Assembly: GCA_964570825.1 (NCBI GenBank)
Contig: CAZMZJ010000009.1
Location: 1 to 64,000, forward strand
Reading direction: 5' to 3'
Length of the DNA stretch: 64,000 bases
From: UMGS1002 sp964570825
GTDB lineage: Bacteria > Bacillota > Clostridia > Oscillospirales > CAG-272
Within the stretch, counting starts at the first letter, position 1. Every line of letters begins with the position of its first letter. The notes beneath the pieces were generated by a model that was given only the letters and a program-made list of their open reading frames with translations, ran no database searches and was not told the DNA's origin. The position numbers were made by a program, and so were the translations under genes. Of this stretch, positions 42,327-51,295 are shown piece by piece.

Positions 42327-44261
42327 TTATAGCTTTTCTATCTCTCTTCTCCAGAGTATCCCGTCGGCGTCGGAGGGGACGTTCCAGCCTCCGCGCGGCG
42401 AGAGGAACACAGATCCGAGCATTACGCTGTCTGGCGAGCAGGAGCGTTTGAACTGCGAGGCGAAGAAGCGGCGGAAGAATATGGCCAGCCACTTTTTGAT
42501 CGTATCGTCTGAAAAATCACCCTTAAAGGCGAGCTTTGCCAGTTCATAAATTTTACTCGGACTGAATCCGAAGCGTACGAGATAGAAGAGGAAGAAATCG
42601 TGCAGCTCATACGGGCCGACGATATCCTCGGTTTTCTGGGCGATGTTGCCGCTTTTGGCGTCGGGAGGGAGAAGCTCGGGGCTTATCGGCTGCGCGACGA
42701 CTTTGAGGAGTGCGTCTTTTACAGCCCGGAAGCGTTCCGATTCGGCAAGAACGCGGACCATCTGACGGATGAGGGTTTTTGGGATGGAGGCGTTGACGCC
42801 GTACATGCTCATGTGGTCGCCGTTATATGTGCACCAGCCGAGCGCCAGCTCAGAAAGGTCGCCGGTTCCTACCACAAGGCCGCGAACCATATTGGCAACG
42901 TCCATCAGAACCTGCGTACGTTCGCGGGCCTGGGCGTTTTCATATGTCGTGTCAAAGAGGTTTTCAGGCTGGCCTATGTCGGCGAAGTGCTGGCGCACGC
43001 TGTCGGCTATTTTTATTGTCCTTGTCTCGATGCCGAGACCGTTCATAATATCGAGTGAATTTGCGAATGTCGCTCCGCTGGTTCCAAAGCAGGGCATCGT
43101 AATGCCGAGCACATCGGAACGAGGCCTTCCGAGCCGTTCTGAGGCACTGACCGATACGAGCAGCGCCAGGGTGGAGTCAAGTCCGCCCGAAACACCAACG
43201 ACTGGTCTGCAGCCGGTCAGCTCAAGCCTCCGAGCGAGCGCTGAGGTCTGCATTTCGAAAAGCTGCAGGACGCGTTCGCTAAGAGCGGCGGGGTCTTCCG
43301 GTACGAATGGGGAAGAGCTGAGCTTGAGCTTGTCGGCCGGAGCGCATTCGCACGTAAATCGAAGTCCCTCGTCGCGGATATATCTGACTTTTTCGGATAC
43401 ATTATTATAAAACATCGAATCGTGGAAGCGGTTTGTCTTTAGCCTGTCGGCTTTGCCGCAGCCGAGGTCCGAATCGGCTGTAATCAGATATCCGCTGTCC
43501 ACATAGTTTTTATTTTCATTGAGCAATATACCGCCGGAAGCTATCATTGAGTGCCCGGAAAAGACGCAGTCGGAAACCGCTTCTTCGCAACCGCATGAGG
43601 CATAGGCATAAAGAGTCATAAGGCGCGCCGACTGGCCAATCACAAGTGAACGGCGGTATTCGCGTTTGCCGGCTGAGGCGGTTGATGCGGAGAGGTTTAG
43701 GATAATATTCGCGCCGCCCATGGCAAGATAAGTGCTTGGAGGAATGGGAGTCCAGAAATCCTCGCAGAGTTCGATGCCGACAGAATTTCCGTCCTCGCCC
43801 GCAAAAATCAGACCGGGACCGAACGGTACGGTTTTTCCGCCGATAATTACGCTGTCAACATTGGCTTCATACCCCGGTTTGAACCAGCGTTTTTCGGTGA
43901 ACTCTGCATTATTGGGCAGAAACATTTTCGGAACAACGCCGAGAAGATGCCTGTTGGCGAAGAAAAAGGCGCAGTTGAAGAGCTGTCCGCCGACATTAAG
44001 AGGAGCGCCGACCGCAAAGGCGATTCCGTCCGCCTCGCTTTCAAGCGACATTACCGCGTCAAGCGCAGTTGAGGTAAGGATGTCGCTGAAAAACAAATCG
44101 CCGCAGGTGTAGCCGGTTATGCCAAGCTCCGGGAGCACAAGCACCCTCGCCTGTGCATCTTTGGCTTTGCGTATATATTTAATTGTTTCGGCAAGGTTGA
44201 AATCAATATTGCCGGGCTTCACGCGCGGAACCGCTGCCGCTACGCGGATTATATCCTTCAT
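42327..44261 (-). CDS. nadE: NAD+ synthase, glutamine-dependent
   Basis: This 644-residue two-domain enzyme amidates nicotinate adenine dinucleotide to NAD using glutamine. The N-terminal nitrilase-type glutaminase has the Glu in LPELGITG, Lys in VVPKMF and Cys in GIELCEDFW. The C-terminal synthetase domain has the P-loop GVSGGLDST and GTGDLSELALGW. Length agrees with the glutamine-dependent form (about 640-680). It has its own promoter facing away from nrdG. A terminator is not obvious after it. Confidence 0.96.
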   Translation of the reverse strand: MKDIIRVAAAVPRVKPGNIDFNLAETIKYIRKAKDAQARVLVLPELGITGYTCGDLFFSDILTSTALDAVMSLESEADGIAFAVGAPLNVGGQLFNCAFFFANRHLLGVVPKMFLPNNAEFTEKRWFKPGYEANVDSVIIGGKTVPFGPGLIFAGEDGNSVGIELCEDFWTPIPPSTYLAMGGANIILNLSASTASAGKREYRRSLVIGQSARLMTLYAYASCGCEEAVSDCVFSGHSMIASGGILLNENKNYVDSGYLITADSDLGCGKADRLKTNRFHDSMFYNNVSEKVRYIRDEGLRFTCECAPADKLKLSSSPFVPEDPAALSERVLQLFEMQTSALARRLELTGCRPVVGVSGGLDSTLALLVSVSASERLGRPRSDVLGITMPCFGTSGATFANSLDIMNGLGIETRTIKIADSVRQHFADIGQPENLFDTTYENAQARERTQVLMDVANMVRGLVVGTGDLSELALGWCTYNGDHMSMYGVNASIPKTLIRQMVRVLAESERFRAVKDALLKVVAQPISPELLPPDAKSGNIAQKTEDIVGPYELHDFFLFYLVRFGFSPSKIYELAKLAFKGDFSDDTIKKWLAIFFRRFFASQFKRSCSPDSVMLGSVFLSPRGGWNVPSDADGILWRREIEKL

Positions 44262-44362
44262 TTGGTTATTCCTTTCTTGCTTCTATTGCTCTTCTGCCGA
44301 TTCTGTCGGGTGTGGGTAAACGTATATAAAAATAACAATACCTCATCATACTTTATTTTAAT

Positions 44363-44391
44363 ATGATATCACGTTTGCGCATAAAAGTCAA
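44363..44391 (-). promoter_or_regulatory. Promoter of nadE
   Basis: Minus-strand TTGACT (44391-44386), 17-base spacer, TATCAT (44368-44363), about 100 bases before the ATG. Confidence 0.7.
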
Positions 44392-44603
44392 GACGAGGAT
44401 GGCTTAAACCTAATGCCGTACTTTATATTGTCATGTGCTGCGCAGAAATATTGCCGGTTGCAATAAATTAAAATCCCCATCACTTACGGGAATTTAACAA
44501 ATTACAATTTATCGGCAGAAATAACCAAAAATTCGACATGATGTCTATGTAAGTATCCAAAAATTTCAATATGGATATATATTGTGATTTTGTCACAGAT
44601 AAA
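44392..44603. other. AT-rich divergent intergenic region between nadE and nrdG
   Basis: No reading frame is supported. The only regular element seen is a short palindrome GACAT-G-ATGTC (44535-44545). Function unknown. Confidence 0.4.
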
Positions 44604-44650
44604 ACACAAAATATAGTGGTATAATTACGATGTTACACTAAATAACGGCT
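44604..44650 (+). promoter_or_regulatory. NrdR-box-like pair around the nrdG promoter
   Basis: The first site, ACACAAAATATAGTGG (44604-44619), matches 14 of 16 positions of the NrdR consensus ACACwATATATwGTGT. The second, ACACTAAATAACGGCT (44635-44650), matches about 11. Their starts are 31 bases apart, three helical turns, as in known NrdR pairs. An extended -10, TGGTATAAT (core 44620-44625), lies between them. NrdR is the ATP/dATP-dependent repressor of ribonucleotide reductase genes; its gene is not in this window. Confidence 0.78.
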
Positions 44651-44785
44651 GATAAGGCGTCTTGAAAAACTGCCCGACAGCCTACGGTGCATATAATATT
44701 GCATATGCAAAATACATTCCCGCTGCATGGAGAGCGCAGTGTTCATGGCTGCAGGAGTAAAAAGCGGGAGGATATTAGAGAAATT

Positions 44786-45481
44786 ATGATTATAAACGGG
44801 CTTTCAAAGCTCACGCTTCTGGATTTTCCCGGCAGGGTGGCGGCGACGGTTTTTCTTGGAGGCTGCAATATGCGCTGCCCGTTCTGCCACAACGCTGTGC
44901 TGGTGACAAATCCGGAAAATGCCGAACATATAATAGAAGAAGCGGAGCTTTTTGAATATCTCAAAATGCGGCGGCGACTTATTGACGCTGTTTGCATCAC
45001 CGGCGGGGAACCGACGTTGCGTCAAGATCTTCCAGAACTTATAATAAAAATAAAGTCAATTGGATACGCGGTTAAACTCGACACAAACGGAACCAACCCG
45101 GATATGCTTGAGAAGCTGATAAAAAGCGGTACGATTGATTATGTGGCTATGGACATAAAAAATTCGCCTGCCAAATATCCTAAAACCGTAGGAATTCCGG
45201 ATTTTGATATAAGACCCGTGGAAAAAAGCGCGTCTTTGCTGCTGCGGGGTAAAATTGAATACGAATTCCGCACCACTGTTGTGAAGGGCTTGCATGAAAA
45301 AGAGGATTTTGACGCGATAGGGCACTGGCTTGCCGGCGCAAGGCAATATTATTTACAGAATATGGTCGATTCGGGCGGAATATTGGTTCCCGGCACAAAG
45401 GGGCACAGCCGGGAAACGATGGAGGAATTTCTTGCGGTTCTTAGACAATATATTCCCGGAGCGGAGCTCAGGGGGATTTAA
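44786..45481 (+). CDS. nrdG: Anaerobic ribonucleoside-triphosphate reductase activating protein (radical SAM)
   Basis: This 231-residue radical-SAM enzyme generates the glycyl radical of NrdD. The cluster motif CxxxCxxC is C27, C31, C34 (CNMRCPFC), followed by the SAM-binding ITGGEPTL near 78. It starts IINGLSKLTLLDFPG as in the long NrdG/ThnB-like branch. ATG 44786 is preferred; the upstream frame from 44687 has no homology. GGGAGG lies about 15 bases away, so initiation may be modest. nrdD follows after 29 bases. Confidence 0.92.
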   Translation: MIINGLSKLTLLDFPGRVAATVFLGGCNMRCPFCHNAVLVTNPENAEHIIEEAELFEYLKMRRRLIDAVCITGGEPTLRQDLPELIIKIKSIGYAVKLDTNGTNPDMLEKLIKSGTIDYVAMDIKNSPAKYPKTVGIPDFDIRPVEKSASLLLRGKIEYEFRTTVVKGLHEKEDFDAIGHWLAGARQYYLQNMVDSGGILVPGTKGHSRETMEEFLAVLRQYIPGAELRGI

Positions 45482-45510
45482 CGATTGACAATAATATTCA
45501 GGAGGACAAA

Positions 45511-47958
45511 ATGTATCAGGTAATCAAAAGAGACGGAAAAATAGCTGAATTCGACATCAGAAAGATCAGCGCGGCAATCACGAAAGCATTTGAAGCGCAG
45601 CAGAAGCAATACAACCCGAATGTCATTGATTTTCTTGCGCTCAAGGTCACGGCGGATTTTGAACCCAAGATAACTGACGGCAAAATCGCGGTTGAGGATA
45701 TACAGGACAGCGTCGAGTCGGTGCTTATACAGGCAGGATATGCAGACGTGGCAAAGGCATATATTCTTTACCGGCGTCAGCGCGAAAAACTGCGTAACAT
45801 GAAAAATACGTTCCTTGACTACAAAAATGTCGTTGACGGATACCTCAATGCGACAGACTGGCGCGTAAAGGAAAACTCGACAGTCACATATTCGGTCGGA
45901 GGGCTGATCCTGGCCAACTCCGGAGCGATAACAGCGAACTACTGGCTCTCGGAAGTATATGACGACGAAATCAGCAACGCTCACCGCAACGCCGACATCC
46001 ACATACACGACCTTTCAATGCTCACCGGTTATTGCGCCGGGTGGTCGCTAAGGCAGCTGATTACCGAAGGGCTCGGAGGAATTCCAGGCAAGATTTCCTC
46101 CACGCCGGCATCTCACTTGTCAACCCTGTGCAATCAGATGGTTAACTTCCTCGGCATCATGCAGAACGAATGGGCGGGCGCGCAGGCGTTTTCGTCGTTT
46201 GACACTTATCTTGCGCCTTTCGTCAAAGTGGATAACCTGACATACAAGGAAGTCAAGCAGTGCATACAGTCCTTTGTTTACGGCGTCAACACGCCCTCCC
46301 GGTGGGGAACTCAGGCTCCTTTCACAAACATAACGCTTGACTGGACAGTTCCGGCAGACCTTGCCAACCTTAACTGCATTGTAGGCGGCAAGGAATGCAA
46401 TTTCAAATACGGCGACTGCGTCAAAGAAATGGCGATGGTCAACAAGGCGTTTATTGAAATTATGATTGAGGGAGACGCCAACGGCCGCGGCTTCCAGTAT
46501 CCGATTCCGACATATTCGATAACGCGCAATTTTGACTGGTCCGAAACAGAGAACAATAAACTGCTTTTCGAGATGACGGCAAAGTACGGGACACCGTATT
46601 TCTCAAATTATATCAATTCCGACATGGAGCCGAGCGACGTGCGCTCGATGTGCTGCCGGCTGAGGCTGGATCTGCGCGAGCTGCGCAAAAAGTCAGGCGG
46701 ATACTTCGGCTCGGGGGAGAGCACCGGCTCTGTGGGCGTGGTTACGATAAATATGCCGCGCATAGCGTATTTGTCCGAGAATAAAGATGATTTCTTCCGC
46801 CGGCTCGACCGGATGATGGATATCTCGGCGCGCTCTCTTAAAACCAAGCGCACTGTAATCACACAGCTGCTCGAACAGGGGCTTTATCCTTACACAAAAC
46901 GTTATCTCGGCACATTCAACAACCATTTTTCAACTATAGGTCTTGTCGGCATGAACGAAGCGGGACTCAACGCAAAGTGGATCCGCGCCGATATGACGCA
47001 CCGCGAAACACAGGAATTTACCAAGGAAGTGCTCAACCATATGAGAAACCGGCTGTCGGATTATCAGGAGCAGTACGGAGACCTCTACAACCTTGAGGCG
47101 TCGCCGGCCGAATCCACCTCATACCGGTTTGCAAAGCATGATGTAAAGCAGTTCCCTGAAATCATAACGGCAAACCAGAACGGGACGCCTTATTACACGA
47201 ACAGCTCTCATCTTCCCGTCGGTTATACGGAAGATATCTTTTCAGCTCTCGATATTCAGGACGAGCTTCAGACACTTTACACCTCGGGTACTGTATTTCA
47301 TGCCTTTCTCGGCGAGAAACTGCCCGATTGGCGAGCTGCGGCTAATCTTGTGCGCAAGATTGCCGAGAACTACAGGCTGCCGTACTATACAATATCGCCG
47401 ACTTATTCGGTCTGCAAAAATCACGGATATATCTCGGGAGAGCAGTTTACCTGCCCGAAGTGCGGCGAGAAAACCGAGGTCTACAGCCGCATAACCGGTT
47501 ATTACCGCCCGGTTCAGAACTGGAACGACGGTAAGGCTCAGGAATACAAGGACAGAAAAACCTACAATATGGGAAAATCCTTCCTTAAACATGAAGGCGT
47601 TCAATATCATGCCGATTCAACGCCCTGCTGCGAGGAAAATTACCGTTCGGCATCGCACGGGAATGCAGACCGGACTGAAGCCGCGCAGAATACACCGGAT
47701 GCCGGCAAAAAGAAGGTAATGCTTTTCGCTACGCGCACCTGCCCGAACTGCAAAATTGCGGCGGCAATACTTGAAAAGGACGGTGTTCCGTTTGAAAAAA
47801 TAATCGCTGACGAGAATCCTGAAATCACCGCGAAATACGGCGTAAAGCAGGCGCCGACGCTTGTTGTGGACGATGGAGTGAATTTTGAAAAAATCGCGGG
47901 AGCCGGAGCCATAAGGGCATTTGCCGACGCATATGTCAAAGAAACGGTACATAACTGA
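45511..47958 (+). CDS. nrdD: Anaerobic ribonucleoside-triphosphate reductase with fused glutaredoxin-like domain
   Basis: This 815-residue class III reductase makes dNTPs anaerobically. An ATP-cone (about 1-95; VIKRDGKIAEFDIRKI) provides allosteric control. The catalytic barrel follows, with a zinc site near CPKCGEKTEVYSR and the glycyl-radical motif RITGYYRP, radical Gly663. After a linker of about 55 residues comes a glutaredoxin/thioredoxin-like domain (about 733-815) with C744-P-N-C747. Fusion of a redoxin suggests thiol-dependent rather than formate-dependent reduction, as described for NrdD types that use thioredoxin. GGAGGAC precedes the ATG. trxB follows within 18 bases. Confidence 0.95.
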   Translation: MYQVIKRDGKIAEFDIRKISAAITKAFEAQQKQYNPNVIDFLALKVTADFEPKITDGKIAVEDIQDSVESVLIQAGYADVAKAYILYRRQREKLRNMKNTFLDYKNVVDGYLNATDWRVKENSTVTYSVGGLILANSGAITANYWLSEVYDDEISNAHRNADIHIHDLSMLTGYCAGWSLRQLITEGLGGIPGKISSTPASHLSTLCNQMVNFLGIMQNEWAGAQAFSSFDTYLAPFVKVDNLTYKEVKQCIQSFVYGVNTPSRWGTQAPFTNITLDWTVPADLANLNCIVGGKECNFKYGDCVKEMAMVNKAFIEIMIEGDANGRGFQYPIPTYSITRNFDWSETENNKLLFEMTAKYGTPYFSNYINSDMEPSDVRSMCCRLRLDLRELRKKSGGYFGSGESTGSVGVVTINMPRIAYLSENKDDFFRRLDRMMDISARSLKTKRTVITQLLEQGLYPYTKRYLGTFNNHFSTIGLVGMNEAGLNAKWIRADMTHRETQEFTKEVLNHMRNRLSDYQEQYGDLYNLEASPAESTSYRFAKHDVKQFPEIITANQNGTPYYTNSSHLPVGYTEDIFSALDIQDELQTLYTSGTVFHAFLGEKLPDWRAAANLVRKIAENYRLPYYTISPTYSVCKNHGYISGEQFTCPKCGEKTEVYSRITGYYRPVQNWNDGKAQEYKDRKTYNMGKSFLKHEGVQYHADSTPCCEENYRSASHGNADRTEAAQNTPDAGKKKVMLFATRTCPNCKIAAAILEKDGVPFEKIIADENPEITAKYGVKQAPTLVVDDGVNFEKIAGAGAIRAFADAYVKETVHN

Positions 47959-47976
47959 GAGGAGCTATGTATCAGG

Positions 47977-48888
47977 ATGTATGATTTGATAATTGTCGGC
48001 GGCGGACCCGCAGGGCTTACCGCCGCAATATACGCCCGACGCGCGGGAAAATCGGTGCTTATAATTGAAAGGTCGGCTTTCGGCGGTCAGATGACTTATT
48101 CTCCAAAAATCGAAAACTACCCCGGGTATGCTTCTGCAAGCGGCAACCAGATTGCCGACGCAATGGTCGAGCAGGCGCTCGGCCAGGGAGCCGACATCGA
48201 GCTTGACAATGTGACCGGAATCAATGAAAATGCTGATGGGACAAAGACGGTCAAAGGCGACAACGGCGAATACACGGCTCGCGCGGTGATTATATCGGTA
48301 GGCTGCCGCCACAGGCACATGGGGATCGAGCGTGAGGAAGAGTTTATAGGCGAGGGTATATCCTTCTGCGCCGTCTGCGACGGGGCGTTTTACAAGGATA
48401 AGACCGTAGTTATGATAGGCGGCGGGAACTCGGCGCTGCAGGAGGCGCTCATGCTGTCAGAAGGCTGTAAAAAGCTGACGATTGTGCAGAACCTGATGTT
48501 CCTAACGGGAGAAGCCAAGCTTGTCGAACAGGTTAAGGAAAAGAAAAATATTGAGGTGCTTTATGGATATGTGGCAGACAGCATAATCGGCGACGATGTG
48601 CTGCGGGGTATCCGCGTCCGCAACGACAGAGGGGAGAAAATTGAGCTTTATGCCGACGGAGTGTTCGTGGCGATAGGGCTTCAGCCGGAGAATGAAGCCT
48701 TCAGAAATATTGCGCGCCTTGATGATTTCGGCTATTTTGATTCTGATGAAAATTGCATTACAGGAACGGATGGCGTCTTTGTCGCGGGAGACTGCCGCGC
48801 AAAGCGTGTCAGGCAGATAACCACGGCAACGGCAGACGGCGCCGTCGCGGCGCTCGCGGCGTGCAGGTATCTGGATAGATATAAATAA
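47977..48888 (+). CDS. trxB: Thioredoxin reductase-like flavoprotein
   Basis: This 303-residue flavoprotein passes electrons from NAD(P)H to a redoxin disulfide. FAD site GGGPAGL (8-14), active disulfide C131-A-V-C134 followed by DGAF, and NAD(P)H site GGGNSALQEA near 150-160. Length is that of low-molecular-weight TrxB. Placed directly after nrdD with its fused redoxin domain, its natural partner is probably that domain. AGGAGC precedes the ATG. The operon ends at a good hairpin. Confidence 0.93.
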   Translation: MYDLIIVGGGPAGLTAAIYARRAGKSVLIIERSAFGGQMTYSPKIENYPGYASASGNQIADAMVEQALGQGADIELDNVTGINENADGTKTVKGDNGEYTARAVIISVGCRHRHMGIEREEEFIGEGISFCAVCDGAFYKDKTVVMIGGGNSALQEALMLSEGCKKLTIVQNLMFLTGEAKLVEQVKEKKNIEVLYGYVADSIIGDDVLRGIRVRNDRGEKIELYADGVFVAIGLQPENEAFRNIARLDDFGYFDSDENCITGTDGVFVAGDCRAKRVRQITTATADGAVAALAACRYLDRYK

Positions 48889-48896
48889 GGATGTGC

Positions 48897-48925
48897 CCGG
48901 GAGCCTTGTATCAAAAGGCTCCCGG
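48897..48925 (+). terminator. Terminator of the nrdG-nrdD-trxB operon
   Basis: CCGGGAGCCTT / AAGGCTCCCGG, 11-bp stem, 7-base loop, then ATTTGTTTT. Confidence 0.85.
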
Positions 48926-49005
48926 ATTTGTTTTGGCTGCTTTAATAATATATTGAAATTTCTTTCTGCTTAGGCCGAGCTCTTCGTGCATTAGCTTACA
49001 CAATG

Positions 49006-49033
49006 TTGACACGGGATAAAAAAAGTGTATAAT
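49006..49033 (+). promoter_or_regulatory. Promoter of the Crp/Fnr regulator gene
   Basis: TTGACA (49006-49011), 16-base spacer, TATAAT (49028-49033); both hexamers are consensus. No FNR-type site (TTGAT-N4-ATCAA) was seen. Confidence 0.82.
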
Positions 49034-49105
49034 TATTATGAATGCAAAGCTGCTGCGCGTCAGCGCCGGTATTTCATAATAACGCCGGACAACGGAGGAA
49101 ATCTA

Positions 49106-49774
49106 ATGTACGATAAAAACAGTAAATTTTCGCCGGGTAAATTACCGTTTTGGGATGGTCTTGACAATGAGGAGAAGACTCTCATTTACAGCAGTTTACG
49201 TGTTAACACATATAAAAAAAGAGAGCTTATTTACGCCGGTTCGGGCGACCTCGGTGTTATAATACTGCGCAGCGGCAGAGCATATGCATATTCGATAACA
49301 TCGGAAGGCCGTGAGCTTGTGCTTTTGCGTCTGTTCCCGGGTGATATATGCCTGTTTGCCGCGTCATATTATGTTGGCGGCATAGGGTTCCCCATCTACA
49401 TAGGCGCTGAAGCCGAAACCGAGGCTGTGATATTGGATTCCAAGGTTTGTATCGATATCTGCAATTCAAACCAGGACGCCGGAACATATTTTAGAAGGCT
49501 GATGGCAAAACATTTTTCAGACGTGGTCATAAATATGCAGAATATGCTGCTTGTCAGCGCCGAAAAGAGGATTGCCTCATACATCTGCCGGGAATCGGAC
49601 CGCACAGGGAACATGAAGGTAAGAGCAACGCACGAGCAGATAGCAAAGAATGTGGGTACGGCAAGAGAAGTGGTTTCCCGCACGCTGGGCAGACTAGCCG
49701 CCGATGGGATAGTCGAGCTCGGACGCGGCGGAATAGTAATACTTGACATGGCAAAACTTAAAGAGCTTACATAG
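49106..49774 (+). CDS. Crp/Fnr-family transcriptional regulator
   Basis: This 222-residue regulator has an N-terminal cyclic-nucleotide-binding-type barrel (about 20-130) and a C-terminal winged helix with TREVVSRTL-like recognition helix (TAREVVSRTLGRLAADGIVEL, split around 180-200). There is no N-terminal Cys cluster of classical FNR; Cys residues occur singly, so iron-sulfur oxygen sensing is unlikely. GGAGGAA lies 7 bases before ATG 49106. Targets are unknown; being next to the anaerobic nrd operon is suggestive only. The AlaX-like gene follows 26 bases later. Confidence 0.9.
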   Translation: MYDKNSKFSPGKLPFWDGLDNEEKTLIYSSLRVNTYKKRELIYAGSGDLGVIILRSGRAYAYSITSEGRELVLLRLFPGDICLFAASYYVGGIGFPIYIGAEAETEAVILDSKVCIDICNSNQDAGTYFRRLMAKHFSDVVINMQNMLLVSAEKRIASYICRESDRTGNMKVRATHEQIAKNVGTAREVVSRTLGRLAADGIVELGRGGIVILDMAKLKELT

Positions 49775-49800
49775 ATATAATAAAACAGACAGGAATAGAA

Positions 49801-50958
49801 ATGGGAACCGAAAGAATTTACTATACCGACGGGCACTCGTCGGAGTTTTATGCAAAAGTAACCGGATGTACGGAAGCGGACGGCGGTAAATTTGCAGTCA
49901 CGCTTGACAGAACAGCATTCTTTCCGGAGGGAGGCGGGCAGCTTGCCGATACTGGCTTCATAGGAGAAGCGGCAGTCGCAGATGTGCGCGAGAAGAATGG
50001 GGAGATATATCATTTTACCGACAAAGAACTGGCGGTCGGCGATAGTTATCTCTGCAGGATAGACTGGCAGACAAGGTTCCGCAGGATGCAGAATCACGGC
50101 GGAGAGCATATCGTATCAGGCCTTGTCAATCGCAAGTACGGATACAATAACATCGGCTTTCATATGGGAAGCGACGACATTACAATAGATTTTGACGGCA
50201 TCCTCGACAGAACGCAACTTGCCGAGATTGAGAGATTGGCAAATGAAGCTGTAACGGCAAATCGCCGGATTATTGTCAGCTTTCCGTCGACGGATGAACT
50301 TAAGACTCTTGAATACCGCAGTAAAAAGGCCATCGAGGGACAGGTAAGAATTGTCGAGATAGAAGGATTTGACCGCTGTGCCTGCTGCGCGCCGCATCTG
50401 GCATACACAGGAGAGATCGGAATCATAAAAATTCTCGATTTTATGAGATATAAAGGCGGTGTTAGGGTTCATATCCTCTGCGGTTATGATGCGCTTGAGG
50501 ACTATAACCGCCGTTATGAGATTACCGCAAAAATTTCAAATCTATTATCGGCCAAACAGCTTGAAACTGCTGAGGCGGTCGCAAGGCTGAACGATGAATG
50601 CGGCAGACTGCGCGGCGAGTGTGGAGAGCTGCGACGTAAGCTGCTTTCATACCGAGCGTCGGAAGTTGCCGAGACGCCGGGCAACATTTGCCTGTTTGAG
50701 GACACCGATGCCGAAGGTCTGCGGATGCTTGTAAATCTCTGCGTTCCAAAATGCGGCGGTGTTTGCGCGGCATTTTCAGGGAACGATGAAGACGGTTATA
50801 AGTATATCATCGGAAGCAGGACGGTTGACTTGCGTGCGATGTCGAAGGACATTAACAAGGCGCTGTCCGGACGCGGGGGCGGAACGCCTGAAATGATACA
50901 GGGCAGCGCGGCGGCGAAGGCCGAGGCTATCAAAGAGTATTTCATAAAAATGAACTAA
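49801..50958 (+). CDS. Alanyl-tRNA editing protein, AlaX-L type with DHHA1 domain
   Basis: This 385-residue hydrolase should remove misacylated amino acids (Ser or Gly) from tRNA-Ala in trans. The editing zinc site is H99-x3-H103 and C195-x3-H199, equivalent to HxxxH...CxxxH of AlaRS. PEGGGQLADTG (42-52) is also conserved. A coiled helix of about 60 residues and a DHHA1-like C-terminal domain (GGVCAAFSG...GRGGGTPEMIQG) match AlaX-L. It may be co-transcribed with the regulator upstream. Confidence 0.92.
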   Translation: MGTERIYYTDGHSSEFYAKVTGCTEADGGKFAVTLDRTAFFPEGGGQLADTGFIGEAAVADVREKNGEIYHFTDKELAVGDSYLCRIDWQTRFRRMQNHGGEHIVSGLVNRKYGYNNIGFHMGSDDITIDFDGILDRTQLAEIERLANEAVTANRRIIVSFPSTDELKTLEYRSKKAIEGQVRIVEIEGFDRCACCAPHLAYTGEIGIIKILDFMRYKGGVRVHILCGYDALEDYNRRYEITAKISNLLSAKQLETAEAVARLNDECGRLRGECGELRRKLLSYRASEVAETPGNICLFEDTDAEGLRMLVNLCVPKCGGVCAAFSGNDEDGYKYIIGSRTVDLRAMSKDINKALSGRGGGTPEMIQGSAAAKAEAIKEYFIKMN

Positions 50959-50999
50959 CGCGGGACAGGTAGCCTGTATTTTCAGAAAATATCAGTAAA

Positions 51000-51029
51000 A
51001 CGGGGGAGTATTGCCGATAACTCCCCCGT
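51000..51029 (+). terminator. Terminator after the AlaX-like gene
   Basis: ACGGGGGAGT / ACTCCCCCGT, 10-bp GC-rich stem, loop of 10 bases, then GTTTGTT. Confidence 0.82.
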
Positions 51030-51146
51030 GTTTGTTAAATACATAAGATATGCAGAAGCCGCAACAGGATAATCGTAATTTGTTACGCCGGCGGGAGGGC
51101 AGGATAATTTATTAAAAATATTAAATATGCACAAACAAAATAATTT

Positions 51147-51178
51147 AATGCTTTATCATATTATCACGATAAAGCATT
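51147..51178 (+). promoter_or_regulatory. Operator-like inverted repeat overlapping the his promoter
   Basis: AATGCTTTATC (51147-51157) and GATAAAGCATT (51168-51178) form a perfect 11-bp inverted repeat with a 10-base gap. Its right arm runs into the -35 hexamer at 51177. The position suits a repressor that blocks RNA polymerase. The cognate regulator is not identified; TrpR-like YerC/HisR proteins control his genes in some Firmicutes. Confidence 0.68.
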
Positions 51179-51205
51179 GACAAACGCTTTTTAATGTGAT
51201 AAAAT
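51177..51205 (+). promoter_or_regulatory. Promoter of the histidine operon
   Basis: TTGACA (51177-51182), 17-base spacer, TAAAAT (51200-51205). The leader is about 85 bases; no histidine T-box or His-rich leader peptide is present. Confidence 0.85.
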
Positions 51206-51295
51206 ACTGACATAACTTGCAAAATCTCGGAGGTGCATATAATACCGCCGCGAAGTTGTTGGTTTTTTACCCTTAAAATAATAACAGGAGCCGAC

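Noticed and set aside
51233..51295. Upstream GTG start of hisZ or a leader peptide
   Set aside because: GGAGG overlaps the GTG itself, the added residues lack homology, and there is no histidine run; ATG 51296 has a proper AGGAG site.
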